Positions 23,345 through 32,827 of a DNA stretch of 64,000 bases are shown one piece after another. The stretch spans positions 186,001 to 250,000 of the forward strand of contig CBFHKX010000002.1 in NCBI GenBank assembly GCA_965656535.1, in the 5' to 3' direction. This DNA is from Lishizhenia sp965656535 (lineage in GTDB: Bacteria; Bacteroidota; Bacteroidia; Flavobacteriales_D; Crocinitomicaceae). The notes beneath the pieces are model-generated. The model was not told the origin of the DNA. It ran no database searches and saw only the letters and a list, made by a program, of their open reading frames with translations. Positions within the stretch are counted from its first letter, which is position 1. The number at the start of each line of letters is the position of its first letter. The translations under genes were made by a program, and so were the position numbers.

Positions 23345-24520
23345 TTAACCTTCTATAAGGTCAATTAGTAGTTTGGTAGCAGATTGCCAGTTATAGTTTT
23401 CTAGAACAAAAGCTTTTCCATTTTGTGCTAACATTTCATAGCTCTTTTGGTCTTTCATTAGACGATTTGTAGCTTCTACAAACGCTTCTTTTGTATTGGC
23501 AATAAGTATACTTTCGTTGGGTATTGCATTGAGCGCATTGTTTGCTAATGTGGTAGTGATGCAAGGAATACCTAAAGCCATTGCTTCTAACAGTTTGTTT
23601 TGCAAACCAGTACCAATAAACATGGGAGCAACAAATATTTTACCGGCTAAATATACAGCCTTGATGTCTTCTACCCAACCTGTAACGGTTACGTTGCCAG
23701 AATGTAGCTTTTTAATTTCTTCTGCAGGATTTGCTCCGGCTAAAACCAAGTGCATACCTGGTAGTTTTGGTAGAATTTGAGAAACAATAAATTTTGAAGC
23801 CTCAATGTTTGGCGGATAATTCATGTTTCCAGTAAAAACGAGGTCAAACTGCTTGTTTTGTTTGTTTTGGTAAGAAAAAAATGATTGGTCTACACCGTTA
23901 GGGATTACTTTTATTTTGCTTCTTTCTTTATGGAAAATAACATTTTTATCTTGTTCAGATATAATGGTGTGCTGTTCAAAATAATCAAAAATTTTATGTT
24001 CGTATTGCCTTAAACGCTCAAATTCTGCTTTGAAAAAAGGCTTTTTGTACCATGGTGCCGTTTCAAATCTTCGTTCTATTCCTTTGCTTAAGGCGTCCAT
24101 GTAGTCGATTGTCTTATCGCAGGCATGATAATCTTTCACATATTCGGCAGGTCTAATAAGTTGACAATAAATGTGATCTGGTTTAAGGCTTTCTAGTATA
24201 CCTTTTACCTGCTTCTTTTTCTTATACGAAGTAAAGTAGCCTATTTGAAAAGGTTTATTTCCAAAAAATTGTAGAAAAGTAAAAAACCAACGTGCAGTAA
24301 AACTGATTTTTAATAAAGTAATACTTTTACAAAAAGGTGTAAGTTCATCTTGATCGGATGGAGCAATATCTTTTTCTGTCAAAGCAATTAAATGAACATC
24401 ATAATAAATGGCCAGCTCTTTTATTTGATAATATGCCCTCAATTTATCCCCCTTTTCTAATGGGAAGGGAAACCGAGAGGTAATTACAACCAGCTTTTTT
24501 TTATTTTGAGATGAATTCAA
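23345..24520 (-). CDS. Glycosyltransferase, GT-B fold (GT4-like)
   Basis: 391 residues. The N-terminal acceptor half starts VVITSRFPFPLEKGDKLRAY. The C-terminal half has the donor-binding pattern FTGNMNYPPNIEASKF, VTGWVEDIKAVYLAGKIFVA and GTGLQNKLLEAMALGIPCI. These fit family 4 glycosyltransferases that use nucleotide sugars. Its start lies inside the end of another glycosyltransferase gene (20-base overlap), so the two are probably coupled and may act in the same glycan or LPS pathway. Confidence 0.87.
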   Translation of the reverse strand: MNSSQNKKKLVVITSRFPFPLEKGDKLRAYYQIKELAIYYDVHLIALTEKDIAPSDQDELTPFCKSITLLKISFTARWFFTFLQFFGNKPFQIGYFTSYKKKKQVKGILESLKPDHIYCQLIRPAEYVKDYHACDKTIDYMDALSKGIERRFETAPWYKKPFFKAEFERLRQYEHKIFDYFEQHTIISEQDKNVIFHKERSKIKVIPNGVDQSFFSYQNKQNKQFDLVFTGNMNYPPNIEASKFIVSQILPKLPGMHLVLAGANPAEEIKKLHSGNVTVTGWVEDIKAVYLAGKIFVAPMFIGTGLQNKLLEAMALGIPCITTTLANNALNAIPNESILIANTKEAFVEATNRLMKDQKSYEMLAQNGKAFVLENYNWQSATKLLIDLIEG

Positions 24521-25658
24521 TTAATTTTTTCTGTTCTGATGCTGAGGCAAAATTATCAATAAGATACTGTTTTCCGCTATTTCCGTAGCTTTTTCTTTGT
24601 TCTTCGTTTTCTTGTAAAGTACACATGGCTGCGTAGAATTCTGCTGCATTTTTTGCAATGTAGAGGTCTTTTTCAGATGTGTTGGATAGTCCTCTAGCTC
24701 CTTCGGGTGTAGTAATTATCGGTTTGCCATGACTAAAACTTTCCAAGGCTTTCATTTTAATTCCTCCACCAGATTTTAATGGAATCACACAAATACCATG
24801 TTCTGCAATAAACGCACTTGCTTCTTCAACCTCTCCGTGGTTCTTTACAAAACTATACTCTGAATACTTATTTTTGGGTAAGTTTTTACCCGCAATATGT
24901 AAGGTAGATTTAAAGTTTTTTTGACTCAAAACTTTTTTTATTAGCCAGTCTAACCCTTCTTTATTCGGAGCCCAATCATAGGCGCCAAGAAAAAAGAAGT
25001 CGTTTAAACCATAATTCGTTATCGAAGGCTGAATTTCCACTGTTGTATTTAAAACTAGCGTGTTTTTCTGATTATTTTTGATGTAACGTGCATCTTCTTG
25101 GGTAATGGCTAAAACTCCGTTTGCCGTTTTCCAAGCATTAACTTCTGTGTTTTTTAAGTGTGAAGCAAGCCTTTTTAGTACCCATTTCTTGAAACCGAAA
25201 TTTTGTACACGCGCTTTCTGACTCCAAATTTGATGTTCTACATTGTGTGTACGCAAAAAGATTTTCACATTTAAGGATCTAAATACATCAAAGTATAACG
25301 ATAAATAAATACTTTCTACAAGTACTACTTCAATTTTATTTGTTTTAACGAATTGCTTTAGTTTTTCTGCAATATTCTCGGAATAAAATCGCGAAACATT
25401 ATATGATTTTCTAGAGAAAAGGCTCCAAGCTAACGCCAAAGGATTTTTTTTGGTATTTATCCAAGCATGTTGTGTTTTTTTGTAGCCAGCTACTTTGTAG
25501 GCTTCAGAAAGAAAGGGATGTTTATGCGTAGCAAGTGTGAAATGATAGGCTTCTATTTCGGGTTCGCTTTCTAGTAGATTTGACAGACTCTTCATAGCCA
25601 AACATCCACCGTCAATTGTAGGATAGATGGGTTTGTTTGTGAAATGTAAAATCCTCAT
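24501..25658 (-). CDS. Glycosyltransferase, GT-B fold
   Basis: 385 residues, related in layout to the next gene. It begins MRILHFTNKPIYPTIDGGCL, has a FLGAYDWAPNKEGLDWLI donor-domain start and a GGGIKMKALESFSHGKPI loop in the C-terminal half. It overlaps the preceding LptF/G-like gene by four bases and the following glycosyltransferase by 20. The tight packing with an LPS-export permease suggests a cell-surface glycan role, which is an inference. Confidence 0.85.
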   Translation of the reverse strand: MRILHFTNKPIYPTIDGGCLAMKSLSNLLESEPEIEAYHFTLATHKHPFLSEAYKVAGYKKTQHAWINTKKNPLALAWSLFSRKSYNVSRFYSENIAEKLKQFVKTNKIEVVLVESIYLSLYFDVFRSLNVKIFLRTHNVEHQIWSQKARVQNFGFKKWVLKRLASHLKNTEVNAWKTANGVLAITQEDARYIKNNQKNTLVLNTTVEIQPSITNYGLNDFFFLGAYDWAPNKEGLDWLIKKVLSQKNFKSTLHIAGKNLPKNKYSEYSFVKNHGEVEEASAFIAEHGICVIPLKSGGGIKMKALESFSHGKPIITTPEGARGLSNTSEKDLYIAKNAAEFYAAMCTLQENEEQRKSYGNSGKQYLIDNFASASEQKKLIEFISK

Positions 25659-27097
25659 TTTTTCTTCTTGAATTTAGAGAAAAGTACTCCCAGCTTTAAC
25701 ACACTTCTGTCATTCGCAGCGCTATACATTAAGATAATAGCAAATGGAGCTAGTACAAATGAAGGTCCCCACATTCCTAAAAATGGAGTAAGTACACCAC
25801 TTTTTACCATTCCGTCTCCCAAACTGATTAAGACAAAATAAACCATGAAAAGTAGTGCAGCAATTACCACAGGTGCTCCAAAGCCTCCTTTTTTTACAAT
25901 TGCACCCAAAGGAGCTCCAATAAAGAACAAGATAATGATGGTGAAGGAAAGTGAGAATTTTCTATGAAACTCTGTCTGAAAACGGTAGAGGTTATTCATT
26001 CGAGCAGCTTCAAAATCTAACTGTCCGGTAAGCTGACGTTGTTTTTTTAAGAGTTTGTCATGCGCTTGGTTAAGTGCAATAATTAGTTGACTTTCAGAAA
26101 TGGAGTCGAGATAAACCACCTCATTTTTTAAGGTGTCTATCAAGTCTTTATCGTCTTTAACAGACTTTGGTGGTTCAAAATTTACAGCCTGAAAATAGCC
26201 GTGATCATTTTTCACGGTGCGCAAAAAGTTTTCAGAAACACCTTTGTAATCTTGTTGTAAAGAATCAATTAAGGTGTTTATTTGAAAAACATTCAACATT
26301 TCATATTCATTTTTGAATAAATCATCTTCGGTTTTATTCATCTGAAAACCTTCTAAGCTCATCTTGTAAGCTGCAGATTGAAAAGTAGATTTTCTTGCAG
26401 GTCTATACGTATCGCTCTTTTTTACAGCTTTATTATTCGATCTAAAATGCGCTAACTCTTCAATTACTTCTCCATTTTCTAGTTTCAGGAAAAGGATATC
26501 ACCTTCTTTAGATTTAAATAACTCTCCACTTTCTGCCGTAATTGTTTTCAACACCTTTTTATCCGTGTGATCGTGTATGGTAATTCCTTTAATCTTATTT
26601 TCGTCTCCGCTGTTAATTTTAATACTATATCCTTCAATTTCATTGATATAAGAACCTGGTTTTAAAAATGCAGTTAGTTTGGTTTGTTGGATGTCCCAAA
26701 TGATAGAATGCCATTTTAAGTTGGCAACCGGAATCACGTAGTTACTAAAGTAGAAGGTTCCTATCGCAATTAATACTACTACGTAGGTAAGCGGACGAAG
26801 AATTCTGTATAAGGATAATCCGCTAGATTTGAGTGCGGTAAGCTCATTTTTTTCGCCTAAATTTCCAACAGTAATAATAGATGCCAGAAGTATGGCTAAA
26901 GGCAGTGCCAAGGGTAGAAGAGAAGCCGAAACGTAAAATAAAAGTTCTAAGACTATCCAAGTGTCTAGACCTTTACCCATTAAATCGTCAATGTATTTCC
27001 ATAAAAACTGCATTACCAGCATAAACATGGAAATGAAAAAAGTTGCAACTAGCGGACCAGCAAACGATTTTATCGAGAAAATACTTAGTTTTTTCAC
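25655..27097 (-). CDS. LptF/LptG-family permease (YjgP/YjgQ)
   Basis: 480 residues from a GTG start. Three N-terminal and three C-terminal hydrophobic segments flank a periplasmic domain of about 270 residues. The opening FSIKSFAGPLVATFFISMF, FLWKYIDDLMGKGL and the later FIGAPLGAIVKKGGFG are family signatures. LptF/G form the membrane part of the ABC transporter that extracts LPS from the inner membrane. It overlaps the downstream glycosyltransferase gene by four bases. Whether it is LptF, LptG or a single Bacteroidota equivalent is unclear. Confidence 0.9.
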   Translation of the reverse strand: MKKLSIFSIKSFAGPLVATFFISMFMLVMQFLWKYIDDLMGKGLDTWIVLELLFYVSASLLPLALPLAILLASIITVGNLGEKNELTALKSSGLSLYRILRPLTYVVVLIAIGTFYFSNYVIPVANLKWHSIIWDIQQTKLTAFLKPGSYINEIEGYSIKINSGDENKIKGITIHDHTDKKVLKTITAESGELFKSKEGDILFLKLENGEVIEELAHFRSNNKAVKKSDTYRPARKSTFQSAAYKMSLEGFQMNKTEDDLFKNEYEMLNVFQINTLIDSLQQDYKGVSENFLRTVKNDHGYFQAVNFEPPKSVKDDKDLIDTLKNEVVYLDSISESQLIIALNQAHDKLLKKQRQLTGQLDFEAARMNNLYRFQTEFHRKFSLSFTIIILFFIGAPLGAIVKKGGFGAPVVIAALLFMVYFVLISLGDGMVKSGVLTPFLGMWGPSFVLAPFAIILMYSAANDRSVLKLGVLFSKFKKKK

Positions 27098-27148
27098 ACT
27101 CTAAACTTTCGACTGCGAAATTATACGTTTAATTCGAATAAATATTGT

Positions 27149-27538
27149 TTACGCGCCAAGAACTCTTTTTAATTCTCCTATAGTAGATTCCCAAAGGTCT
27201 TGCATTTCTTCTAATTCATCTTCTGTGGCAAAGGCTGTAAGCCATAGAACAACTGCTTTCGTCATCGGATCTACCTTAAATCTAATCTCTAAATAGGTGT
27301 TTAAACCTTCTTCTTCGTCTTCTAACCATCTAAATTTGATGAACTCATTGTTCTTTTTAGAAAGTAATCGAGCCTTTTCTTCACTACCATCCCAGATAAA
27401 AGTGTAGATATCTTCCTTAATATTTACATCGTCTGCGAACCACTCACTTAGTCCGCTAGGCGTCATTAACATTGAGTTTAAGGCTTTAGGTGATGTTCTC
27501 AATAAGTATTCTTGTTCGAATTTAATTTTATCCGACAT
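27149..27538 (-). CDS. START-like (SRPBCC) domain protein
   Basis: 129 residues, cytoplasmic. The pattern EQEYLLRTSPKALNSMLMTP followed by LSEWFADDVNI and a C-terminal ATEDELEEMQDLWESTIGEL fits the Aha1/START-like helix-grip family common in Bacteroidota. These bind hydrophobic ligands or proteins; the role is unknown. It lies upstream of the LptF/G-like gene on the same strand with a gap of about 50 bases and is divergent from the methyltransferase-like gene at 27612. Confidence 0.8.
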   Translation of the reverse strand: MSDKIKFEQEYLLRTSPKALNSMLMTPSGLSEWFADDVNIKEDIYTFIWDGSEEKARLLSKKNNEFIKFRWLEDEEEGLNTYLEIRFKVDPMTKAVVLWLTAFATEDELEEMQDLWESTIGELKRVLGA

Positions 27539-27611
27539 AATTGGTTTCCTTTAAATGTTATAACTTCGCAGTTCGAAAATTATTCGATTTGAAATATACA
27601 AAAACTTTTAA

Positions 27612-28361
27612 ATGGCATTAGTACACTCTTTAGAAAAATCAGGAAATTTTTTATTTAGATATAGAGGACAATTCCCTGTTGTATTGTTTTTACTGGCAAT
27701 TCCGGTAGTTTACTTCACAAGTTATTCTCTCTTTGGGAAATACGAATGGTTGTACCCTGCATTATTAGTTTTTTCAATCTTATTGAGCTTTTTTGGTCAG
27801 TACATTAGAGCTGTAGCCATTGGTACCAGTAACAAACACACCTCTGGTAGAAACACAAAAGAGCAAGTTGCAGAAGCTTTAAACACAAAAGGAATTTATT
27901 CTACTATGCGTCACCCTCTATACGTAGGAAACTACTTTATGTGGATAGGAATTGTAGTTTATACCTTTAATATTTGGTTTGTACTAGTTGTTAGTTTAGC
28001 CTTTTGGTTGTATTACGAGCGTATTATGTTTGCCGAAGAACGCTTTTTAGAAAGAAAATTTGGAGAAGATTACGTAAAATGGTCGTTAAAAGTACCTGCA
28101 TTTTGGCCAAGTTTTAAGAACTACGAGAAAAACGACATTAAATTCTCAATGAAAACCATTTTAAGAAGAGAATACAGCGGAGTAACCGCAACTATTTTAG
28201 GGTTTTTATTTGTAGATTTCTTTAGAGATTTATTCTTAACCGGAGAATTAACCTTTAGATGGTATTATATCTACGTATTGGTTGGAGCTTTATTAATTTC
28301 TTTAATTCTAAGAACTTTAAAGCACAATACAAGAATCTTACACGAGGATGATAGATCTTAA
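27612..28361 (+). CDS. Isoprenylcysteine carboxyl methyltransferase-like membrane protein
   Basis: 249 residues with about six hydrophobic segments. The signature STMRHPLYVGNYFMWIGI, then YYERIMFAEERFLERKFGED and YVKW, is the ICMT/PEMT-type S-adenosylmethionine-binding region. The C-terminal 80 residues add two more membrane segments. Bacterial members methylate small lipophilic or protein substrates; the substrate here is unknown. Confidence 0.82.
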   Translation: MALVHSLEKSGNFLFRYRGQFPVVLFLLAIPVVYFTSYSLFGKYEWLYPALLVFSILLSFFGQYIRAVAIGTSNKHTSGRNTKEQVAEALNTKGIYSTMRHPLYVGNYFMWIGIVVYTFNIWFVLVVSLAFWLYYERIMFAEERFLERKFGEDYVKWSLKVPAFWPSFKNYEKNDIKFSMKTILRREYSGVTATILGFLFVDFFRDLFLTGELTFRWYYIYVLVGALLISLILRTLKHNTRILHEDDRS

Positions 28362-28431
28362 GATTCTTGTCTCTTTTCGTACTTCTTAAATAAACTCCTG
28401 CTAAGAGCGCAGACAGTTTCGTTTTTACCCT

Positions 28432-28439
28432 TATCTTTG
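28432..28439 (+). promoter_or_regulatory. -7 promoter element of rimO, leaderless type
   Basis: TATCTTTG is a perfect TAnnTTTG box, and only four bases (CAGC) separate it from the rimO ATG. Confidence 0.55.
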
Positions 28440-28443
28440 CAGC

Positions 28444-29757
28444 ATGAAAACGAAGACGCTCAAGAAAAACAAGGTTAACGTAGTTACTTTAGGTTGTTCA
28501 AAAAATATTTTTGACTCAGAAGTAATGATGGCTCAGTTAAAAGCCAATAAGTTTGACGTTGAACATGAAGCGAAGCAAGACGATTCTGAAATCGTTATCA
28601 TAAATACCTGTGGTTTTATAGACAATGCAAAGCAAGAATCTATAGACACTATTCTACGTTATGCAGATGCTAAAAAAGAAGGTCAGGTAGATAAAGTATA
28701 CGTTACAGGTTGTTTATCTCAACGTTATAAAGACGATTTAGAAACAGAAATACCAGAAGTAGATGCCTTTTTTGGTACAAGAGAATTACCGCGTTTACTC
28801 AAAACATTAAAAGCAGATTATAAGCACGAGTTGGTTGGAGAACGTTTATTAACTACTCCAAATCACTATTCATATTTCAAAATTGCGGAAGGGTGTGATA
28901 GACCTTGTTCTTTTTGTGCCATTCCATTAATGCGGGGAAAACACGTTTCTACACCAATGGATCAGTTGGTAAACAATGCAAAATCTTTAGCATCGCAAGG
29001 TGTGAAAGAGTTGATGATGATTGCCCAAGATTTAACTTATTACGGGTTAGATATTTACAAGAAAAGAAATCTTGCAGAATTAGTAGATAAGTTGGCAGAC
29101 GTAAACGGAATTGATTGGATTCGTTTGCACTATGCGTATCCTTCTGGTTTCCCAATGGATGTTTTGGATGTAATGCGCGAGCGAGATAACGTGTGTAACT
29201 ACCTAGATATGCCTTTGCAACACGGTTCTACCGATATGTTAAAAGCTATGCGTAGAGGAATTACGGCAGAAAAAACAGAAAAACTCGTTCAAGATATTAG
29301 AGCAAAAGTTCCGGGTATTGCTATGCGAACTACGTTAATTGCTGGTTATCCCGGCGAAACAGAGAAAGATTTCCAAGAAATGTATGATTTTGTAGAGCGT
29401 ACACGTTTTGATAGATTAGGAATCTTTACTTACTCGCACGAAGAAAATACACACGCACATAACTTTGAAGATGATGTGCCCGAGCAGTTAAAAAGAGAAA
29501 GAGCAGACGCAATTATGGAATTGCAGAGTGGAATTTCTTTTGAGCTAAACCAAGAAAAAGTAGGCAAAGAGTTTAAAGTACTTTGGGACAGAGCAGAAGG
29601 TGATTACTTTATTGGAAGAACAGAGTTCGACTCGCCCGAAGTAGACAACGAAATTCTAGTTAAAAAAGCAGAAGGCTACGTAAGAATGGGAGATTTCTCT
29701 ACCGTTAAAGTAACCAGCGCAGATCATTATGATTTGTATGGATCTTTGGTGGATTAG
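28444..29757 (+). CDS. rimO: Ribosomal protein S12 methylthiotransferase
   Basis: 437 residues. The N-terminal domain carries three cysteines for the auxiliary cluster (VTLGCSKN at Cys18, NTCGF at Cys56, TGCLSQRY). The radical-SAM motif is CDRPCSFCAIP near residue 150. A C-terminal TRAM domain follows. The exact wording VTLGCSKN and CSFCAIP separate RimO from MiaB. It adds a methylthio group to an aspartate of S12. It is a stand-alone gene. Confidence 0.96.
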   Translation: MKTKTLKKNKVNVVTLGCSKNIFDSEVMMAQLKANKFDVEHEAKQDDSEIVIINTCGFIDNAKQESIDTILRYADAKKEGQVDKVYVTGCLSQRYKDDLETEIPEVDAFFGTRELPRLLKTLKADYKHELVGERLLTTPNHYSYFKIAEGCDRPCSFCAIPLMRGKHVSTPMDQLVNNAKSLASQGVKELMMIAQDLTYYGLDIYKKRNLAELVDKLADVNGIDWIRLHYAYPSGFPMDVLDVMRERDNVCNYLDMPLQHGSTDMLKAMRRGITAEKTEKLVQDIRAKVPGIAMRTTLIAGYPGETEKDFQEMYDFVERTRFDRLGIFTYSHEENTHAHNFEDDVPEQLKRERADAIMELQSGISFELNQEKVGKEFKVLWDRAEGDYFIGRTEFDSPEVDNEILVKKAEGYVRMGDFSTVKVTSADHYDLYGSLVD

Positions 29758-30098
29758 AGCGGTTGGTATTTAGTTAGTTGTAGGGTTTTGTTGCTTGTTC
29801 CATTATTGAACTTAGTAAATACATCACAGATAGAAATTCCGCTAGGACTTTCGTAAGTATACGACAACTAGTAACGAATTAAATACGGTTTTCTGCTTAG
29901 TGCTTTATCCTGAAATGTATTCCAATAATTTAGAATTGGCTACATTGATCATTACTCTTACTCTTACTCGAACTGGGCCTACTTGGAATATTTTTTCAAT
30001 TAAATCTTTAGTCGCTCAAGAGATTAAAAGCCTTTACTTGTTATCTTAAGGTTAAAAAATATTTGCGAGCAAGTATTCTGCTTAATTTACAGTGTATT
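29758..30098. other. Intergenic region without a recognisable gene
   Basis: No convincing reading frame, RNA or terminator hairpin was seen. AATATTTG near the right end (about 30057-30064) is a near-match to the -7 box and may drive the gene at 30099. Confidence 0.4.
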
Positions 30099-32237
30099 AT
30101 GAAAATTGCCGGATTCTTAACATTAGTATTCTTTTCTCAGTTGGTATGCTCACAAGCAGATATTCCAGAAATACGTCAATACACCTACTTACCAGAGGTA
30201 GATGAGTATTACTTCTATCTTGAAAGTGAGTCTGAACAATCTATCAATTGGGGAGAAGTAAACGGCTATCACACCTGTTATGCACTTGTAATTAACAATA
30301 CAGCAGATTCTGTTTTAATAACAAGAGTAGGCAGTAGAAATGATCCTTTGTATTGGTTTTTAGAGGGTACAAGTAGAAACGAATTAGTATTACCAAATGA
30401 TACCATAAGAGTACGCACAAAATGGGCGAGAAGACATGGTCCGTTTAGCCGTCCGTTAACTATACAATACCGCAGTAGTTCTAATTTAAATACACAGTTT
30501 TTTTCAGTTCTAACCCGTGGTTTCTTTGTAGATTCTAATTTTATAAAGCGCAACCAAGAGAATATAAAGTCAGAACAAAAAAAGCAAAGCGAGAGAGCAA
30601 AGCAAAAACGCCAAGATTTTTTGAAAGATCATTTCGAGAACGGACAAGTAAAAGAAGTAATCAATAAGAATCCAGAACACGATTCTATACCAGTTATAAC
30701 AACGTATTACGAGAATGGAAAGGTGCGATTAAAGGTGTATAAGCGAAAAGGCATTGTTAAAGAAGCGTATGATAGAAAGGGACATTTGAAAAATACGTGG
30801 GATGATAAAGGAATTCGCACAGAATACTATGCCAATGGAAATCGGAAGTTTAAATCTGGTTTAGACCGATATTCAGCAAAAGATCCTTATCTCACTTATT
30901 ATTTCGAAAATGGTTGTCTTAAAAAAGAGGTTTTTCTCAATGAGTCGGTGATAAAAGAATACGATTCGCTCAATTGTAATCAGATGATAGCCAAAACGAT
31001 AAAAGACAGTACAATTTACATTAATTCTGTAGCTTACTATGAAAATGGACAGATAGCGCGAATCAAATTTTATCGACACTTAGGATATTCTGAATACGTT
31101 GAACACGCAGGTACATTTGAAGGGTATAAACTTATTGATGGATATGTTCATTACTATTCTAGTCGACATAAGCTACTGTTTTCTAGTGAAATTATAAATG
31201 AAAAACGAAATAACATTCTCGAAAAAAATGAAAAACAGGGCAATCAAATAAACCTTTTTGATGAAGCAGGACGAAAAACAGGTTTATGGATTATGCAGAA
31301 GTCAAATGATACTGTTCCGATTCAAATTCCCTACAGCATTTACGAGCCTTTAAGCGATGCACGTAATTTTGCTTGGCGCAATTACAGCTATGACAAAGGA
31401 GATACGAGCGCTTTTGTTTATTTGCATGACTACGGAGGTATAGAAGCTTACAGTTATTTGAAAGACCGACAAACGCGCATAAAAAAAGGACTTGAGATTG
31501 GATTAAGCTATTATAAGAATGGACATTTAAAATCGAAAAACTATGTTTTGAAAAATGGTTTAAACGTTGTAGTTAATTATTCAGAAAAAAATCAAAATGA
31601 GATTACTGGAGGTAGAAAAGGTCACCGCAGTAAACTGATTTACAAGCAAGGTAAGCTTGTTGAGATTAGGAGCACGTATAGAGAGCCAGTACTTGACAAT
31701 CATACATCTATAAAAAGTGAAAAGCCAACAATTTTACAAGACGGTACGTCTGTTGTAGAAAAAGGAGAATTCAAACATTTTGAGCTGCATAACGGCTTTA
31801 TTTACTACTATAATGCAAATGAAAAATTAACCCTTATAGAAAAAGTAGTAAATGGTGTTATCCAATGGAATACACGTGTTTATCTTAAAGAAGAGCAATT
31901 GAGAGAAAAAGCGAAACAAAACGACTTAAACATGAATGGTTGGATAGAACAGCGCGAGCTGAATGGTTTGGTCTCTTTATCGATTAATATACAAGAAGGT
32001 AAGCTCGAAAATTTCAACTGGAATGAAATCGCTTATTTTAAAAACTTACGTGTTCTAAATTGTAATAATCTCAGCTATAAAATGGAAGATTACGCAAGCA
32101 TTGGTGCACTTAAAACTGCTGTGATCAACAAATCAGGAACTAAGATAGTGCGCAGAAGACCTCGTAATTCGTGGGAACCGCCTTATCAACAAGACTTTGA
32201 GCTTGAATTGCCGATTGCTAAAGAGACTCCTAAATAA
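30099..32237 (+). CDS. Secreted MORN-repeat (YwqK-like) protein
   Basis: 712 residues from the ATG giving MKIAGFLTLVFFSQLVCSQA, a good signal peptide; an upstream in-frame start would place 12 polar residues before it. The body contains several MORN_2/YwqK-like repeats of the type YYENGKVRLK, YYANGNRKFK, YFENGCLKKE and YYENGQIARI, and near the C-terminus a leucine-rich-like stretch (FKNLRVLNCNN). Such proteins are exported and of unknown function. After its TAA the same frame continues into a TonB C-terminal domain, so the two may be one protein split by a stop. Confidence 0.75.
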   Translation: MKIAGFLTLVFFSQLVCSQADIPEIRQYTYLPEVDEYYFYLESESEQSINWGEVNGYHTCYALVINNTADSVLITRVGSRNDPLYWFLEGTSRNELVLPNDTIRVRTKWARRHGPFSRPLTIQYRSSSNLNTQFFSVLTRGFFVDSNFIKRNQENIKSEQKKQSERAKQKRQDFLKDHFENGQVKEVINKNPEHDSIPVITTYYENGKVRLKVYKRKGIVKEAYDRKGHLKNTWDDKGIRTEYYANGNRKFKSGLDRYSAKDPYLTYYFENGCLKKEVFLNESVIKEYDSLNCNQMIAKTIKDSTIYINSVAYYENGQIARIKFYRHLGYSEYVEHAGTFEGYKLIDGYVHYYSSRHKLLFSSEIINEKRNNILEKNEKQGNQINLFDEAGRKTGLWIMQKSNDTVPIQIPYSIYEPLSDARNFAWRNYSYDKGDTSAFVYLHDYGGIEAYSYLKDRQTRIKKGLEIGLSYYKNGHLKSKNYVLKNGLNVVVNYSEKNQNEITGGRKGHRSKLIYKQGKLVEIRSTYREPVLDNHTSIKSEKPTILQDGTSVVEKGEFKHFELHNGFIYYYNANEKLTLIEKVVNGVIQWNTRVYLKEEQLREKAKQNDLNMNGWIEQRELNGLVSLSINIQEGKLENFNWNEIAYFKNLRVLNCNNLSYKMEDYASIGALKTAVINKSGTKIVRRRPRNSWEPPYQQDFELELPIAKETPK

Positions 32238-32243
32238 GCCTTT

Positions 32244-32546
32244 GTGCCTTTCCCAGATATTGAAGCAAAATTCCCTGATGGTCATGCAGCCATGGTTCAG
32301 TGGATAGAATTAAATAGAGTAGAACTAACATCTGATATAGATGGAAAGAACTATAAAGTTTACCTAGAATTTATGGTTCAAAAAGATGGCCGTATTTCAA
32401 ATGTTCTATTTCTCATAGGTGCAGAACCGAAGTTGGATAAAGAAGCTATACGTTTAGTAAATGCCATGCCAAATTGGGAACCGGCTACTTTTAAAGGAGA
32501 AAGGTGTGTAAGTAAAGTTCAGATTCCTATTTTGTTTAAGAATTAG
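32244..32546 (+). CDS. TonB C-terminal-like domain, stand-alone
   Basis: 100 residues from a GTG. It reads FPDIEAKFPDGHAAMVQWIE, then LEFMVQKDGRISNVLFLIGA, LDKEAIRLVNAMPNWEPATF, the usual TonB C-terminal fold that contacts TonB-box proteins. There is no signal peptide or membrane anchor. It is in the same frame as the MORN gene, separated by one TAA and two codons, and MORN-TonB fusions are known in Bacteroidota. I therefore think it is the cut-off end of the upstream protein or is exported only by readthrough. Its 3' part is duplicated at 34926. Confidence 0.65.
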   Translation: MPFPDIEAKFPDGHAAMVQWIELNRVELTSDIDGKNYKVYLEFMVQKDGRISNVLFLIGAEPKLDKEAIRLVNAMPNWEPATFKGERCVSKVQIPILFKN

Positions 32547-32579
32547 AATTAAGTGAAATCAGGTTTTCGTTGAAGCTAA
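32335..32579 (+). repeat. 245-bp direct repeat, copy 1
   Basis: This segment (3' two-thirds of the TonB-like gene plus about 33 bases beyond its stop) recurs at 34926-35170 with nine base differences and no gaps, about 96% identity. Confidence 0.92.
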
Positions 32580-32827
32580 TAAACTTTTCTATTCTATTGA
32601 ATGATCTTTTAAGTTGGGTGTAAATTGGCTAAAACGTTTATCGTGTGAAACTTACTCTAGAAAGGTACACTAAATTTTCAGATTATATCTTAGCCAAATC
32701 TGTGATTAGGCAATTACACTTTTTCCATTAGTACCGAATTATAGATCTGATTGTTTTTGTACGTAAACCCAAGCTTTCGGCTTAGCATAATTTAGCTATG
32801 TTTTTCATATATTTTTGGGCGTAGTAC
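32580..32827. other. Intergenic region, nothing recognised
   Basis: AT-rich sequence between the repeat and the 3' end of oxyR. No gene, RNA or strong hairpin was seen. Confidence 0.35.

Noticed and set aside
29758..30098. tRNA or small RNA gene in the largest plain gap
   Set aside because: No cloverleaf, conserved T-loop or terminator hairpin could be recognised by eye.
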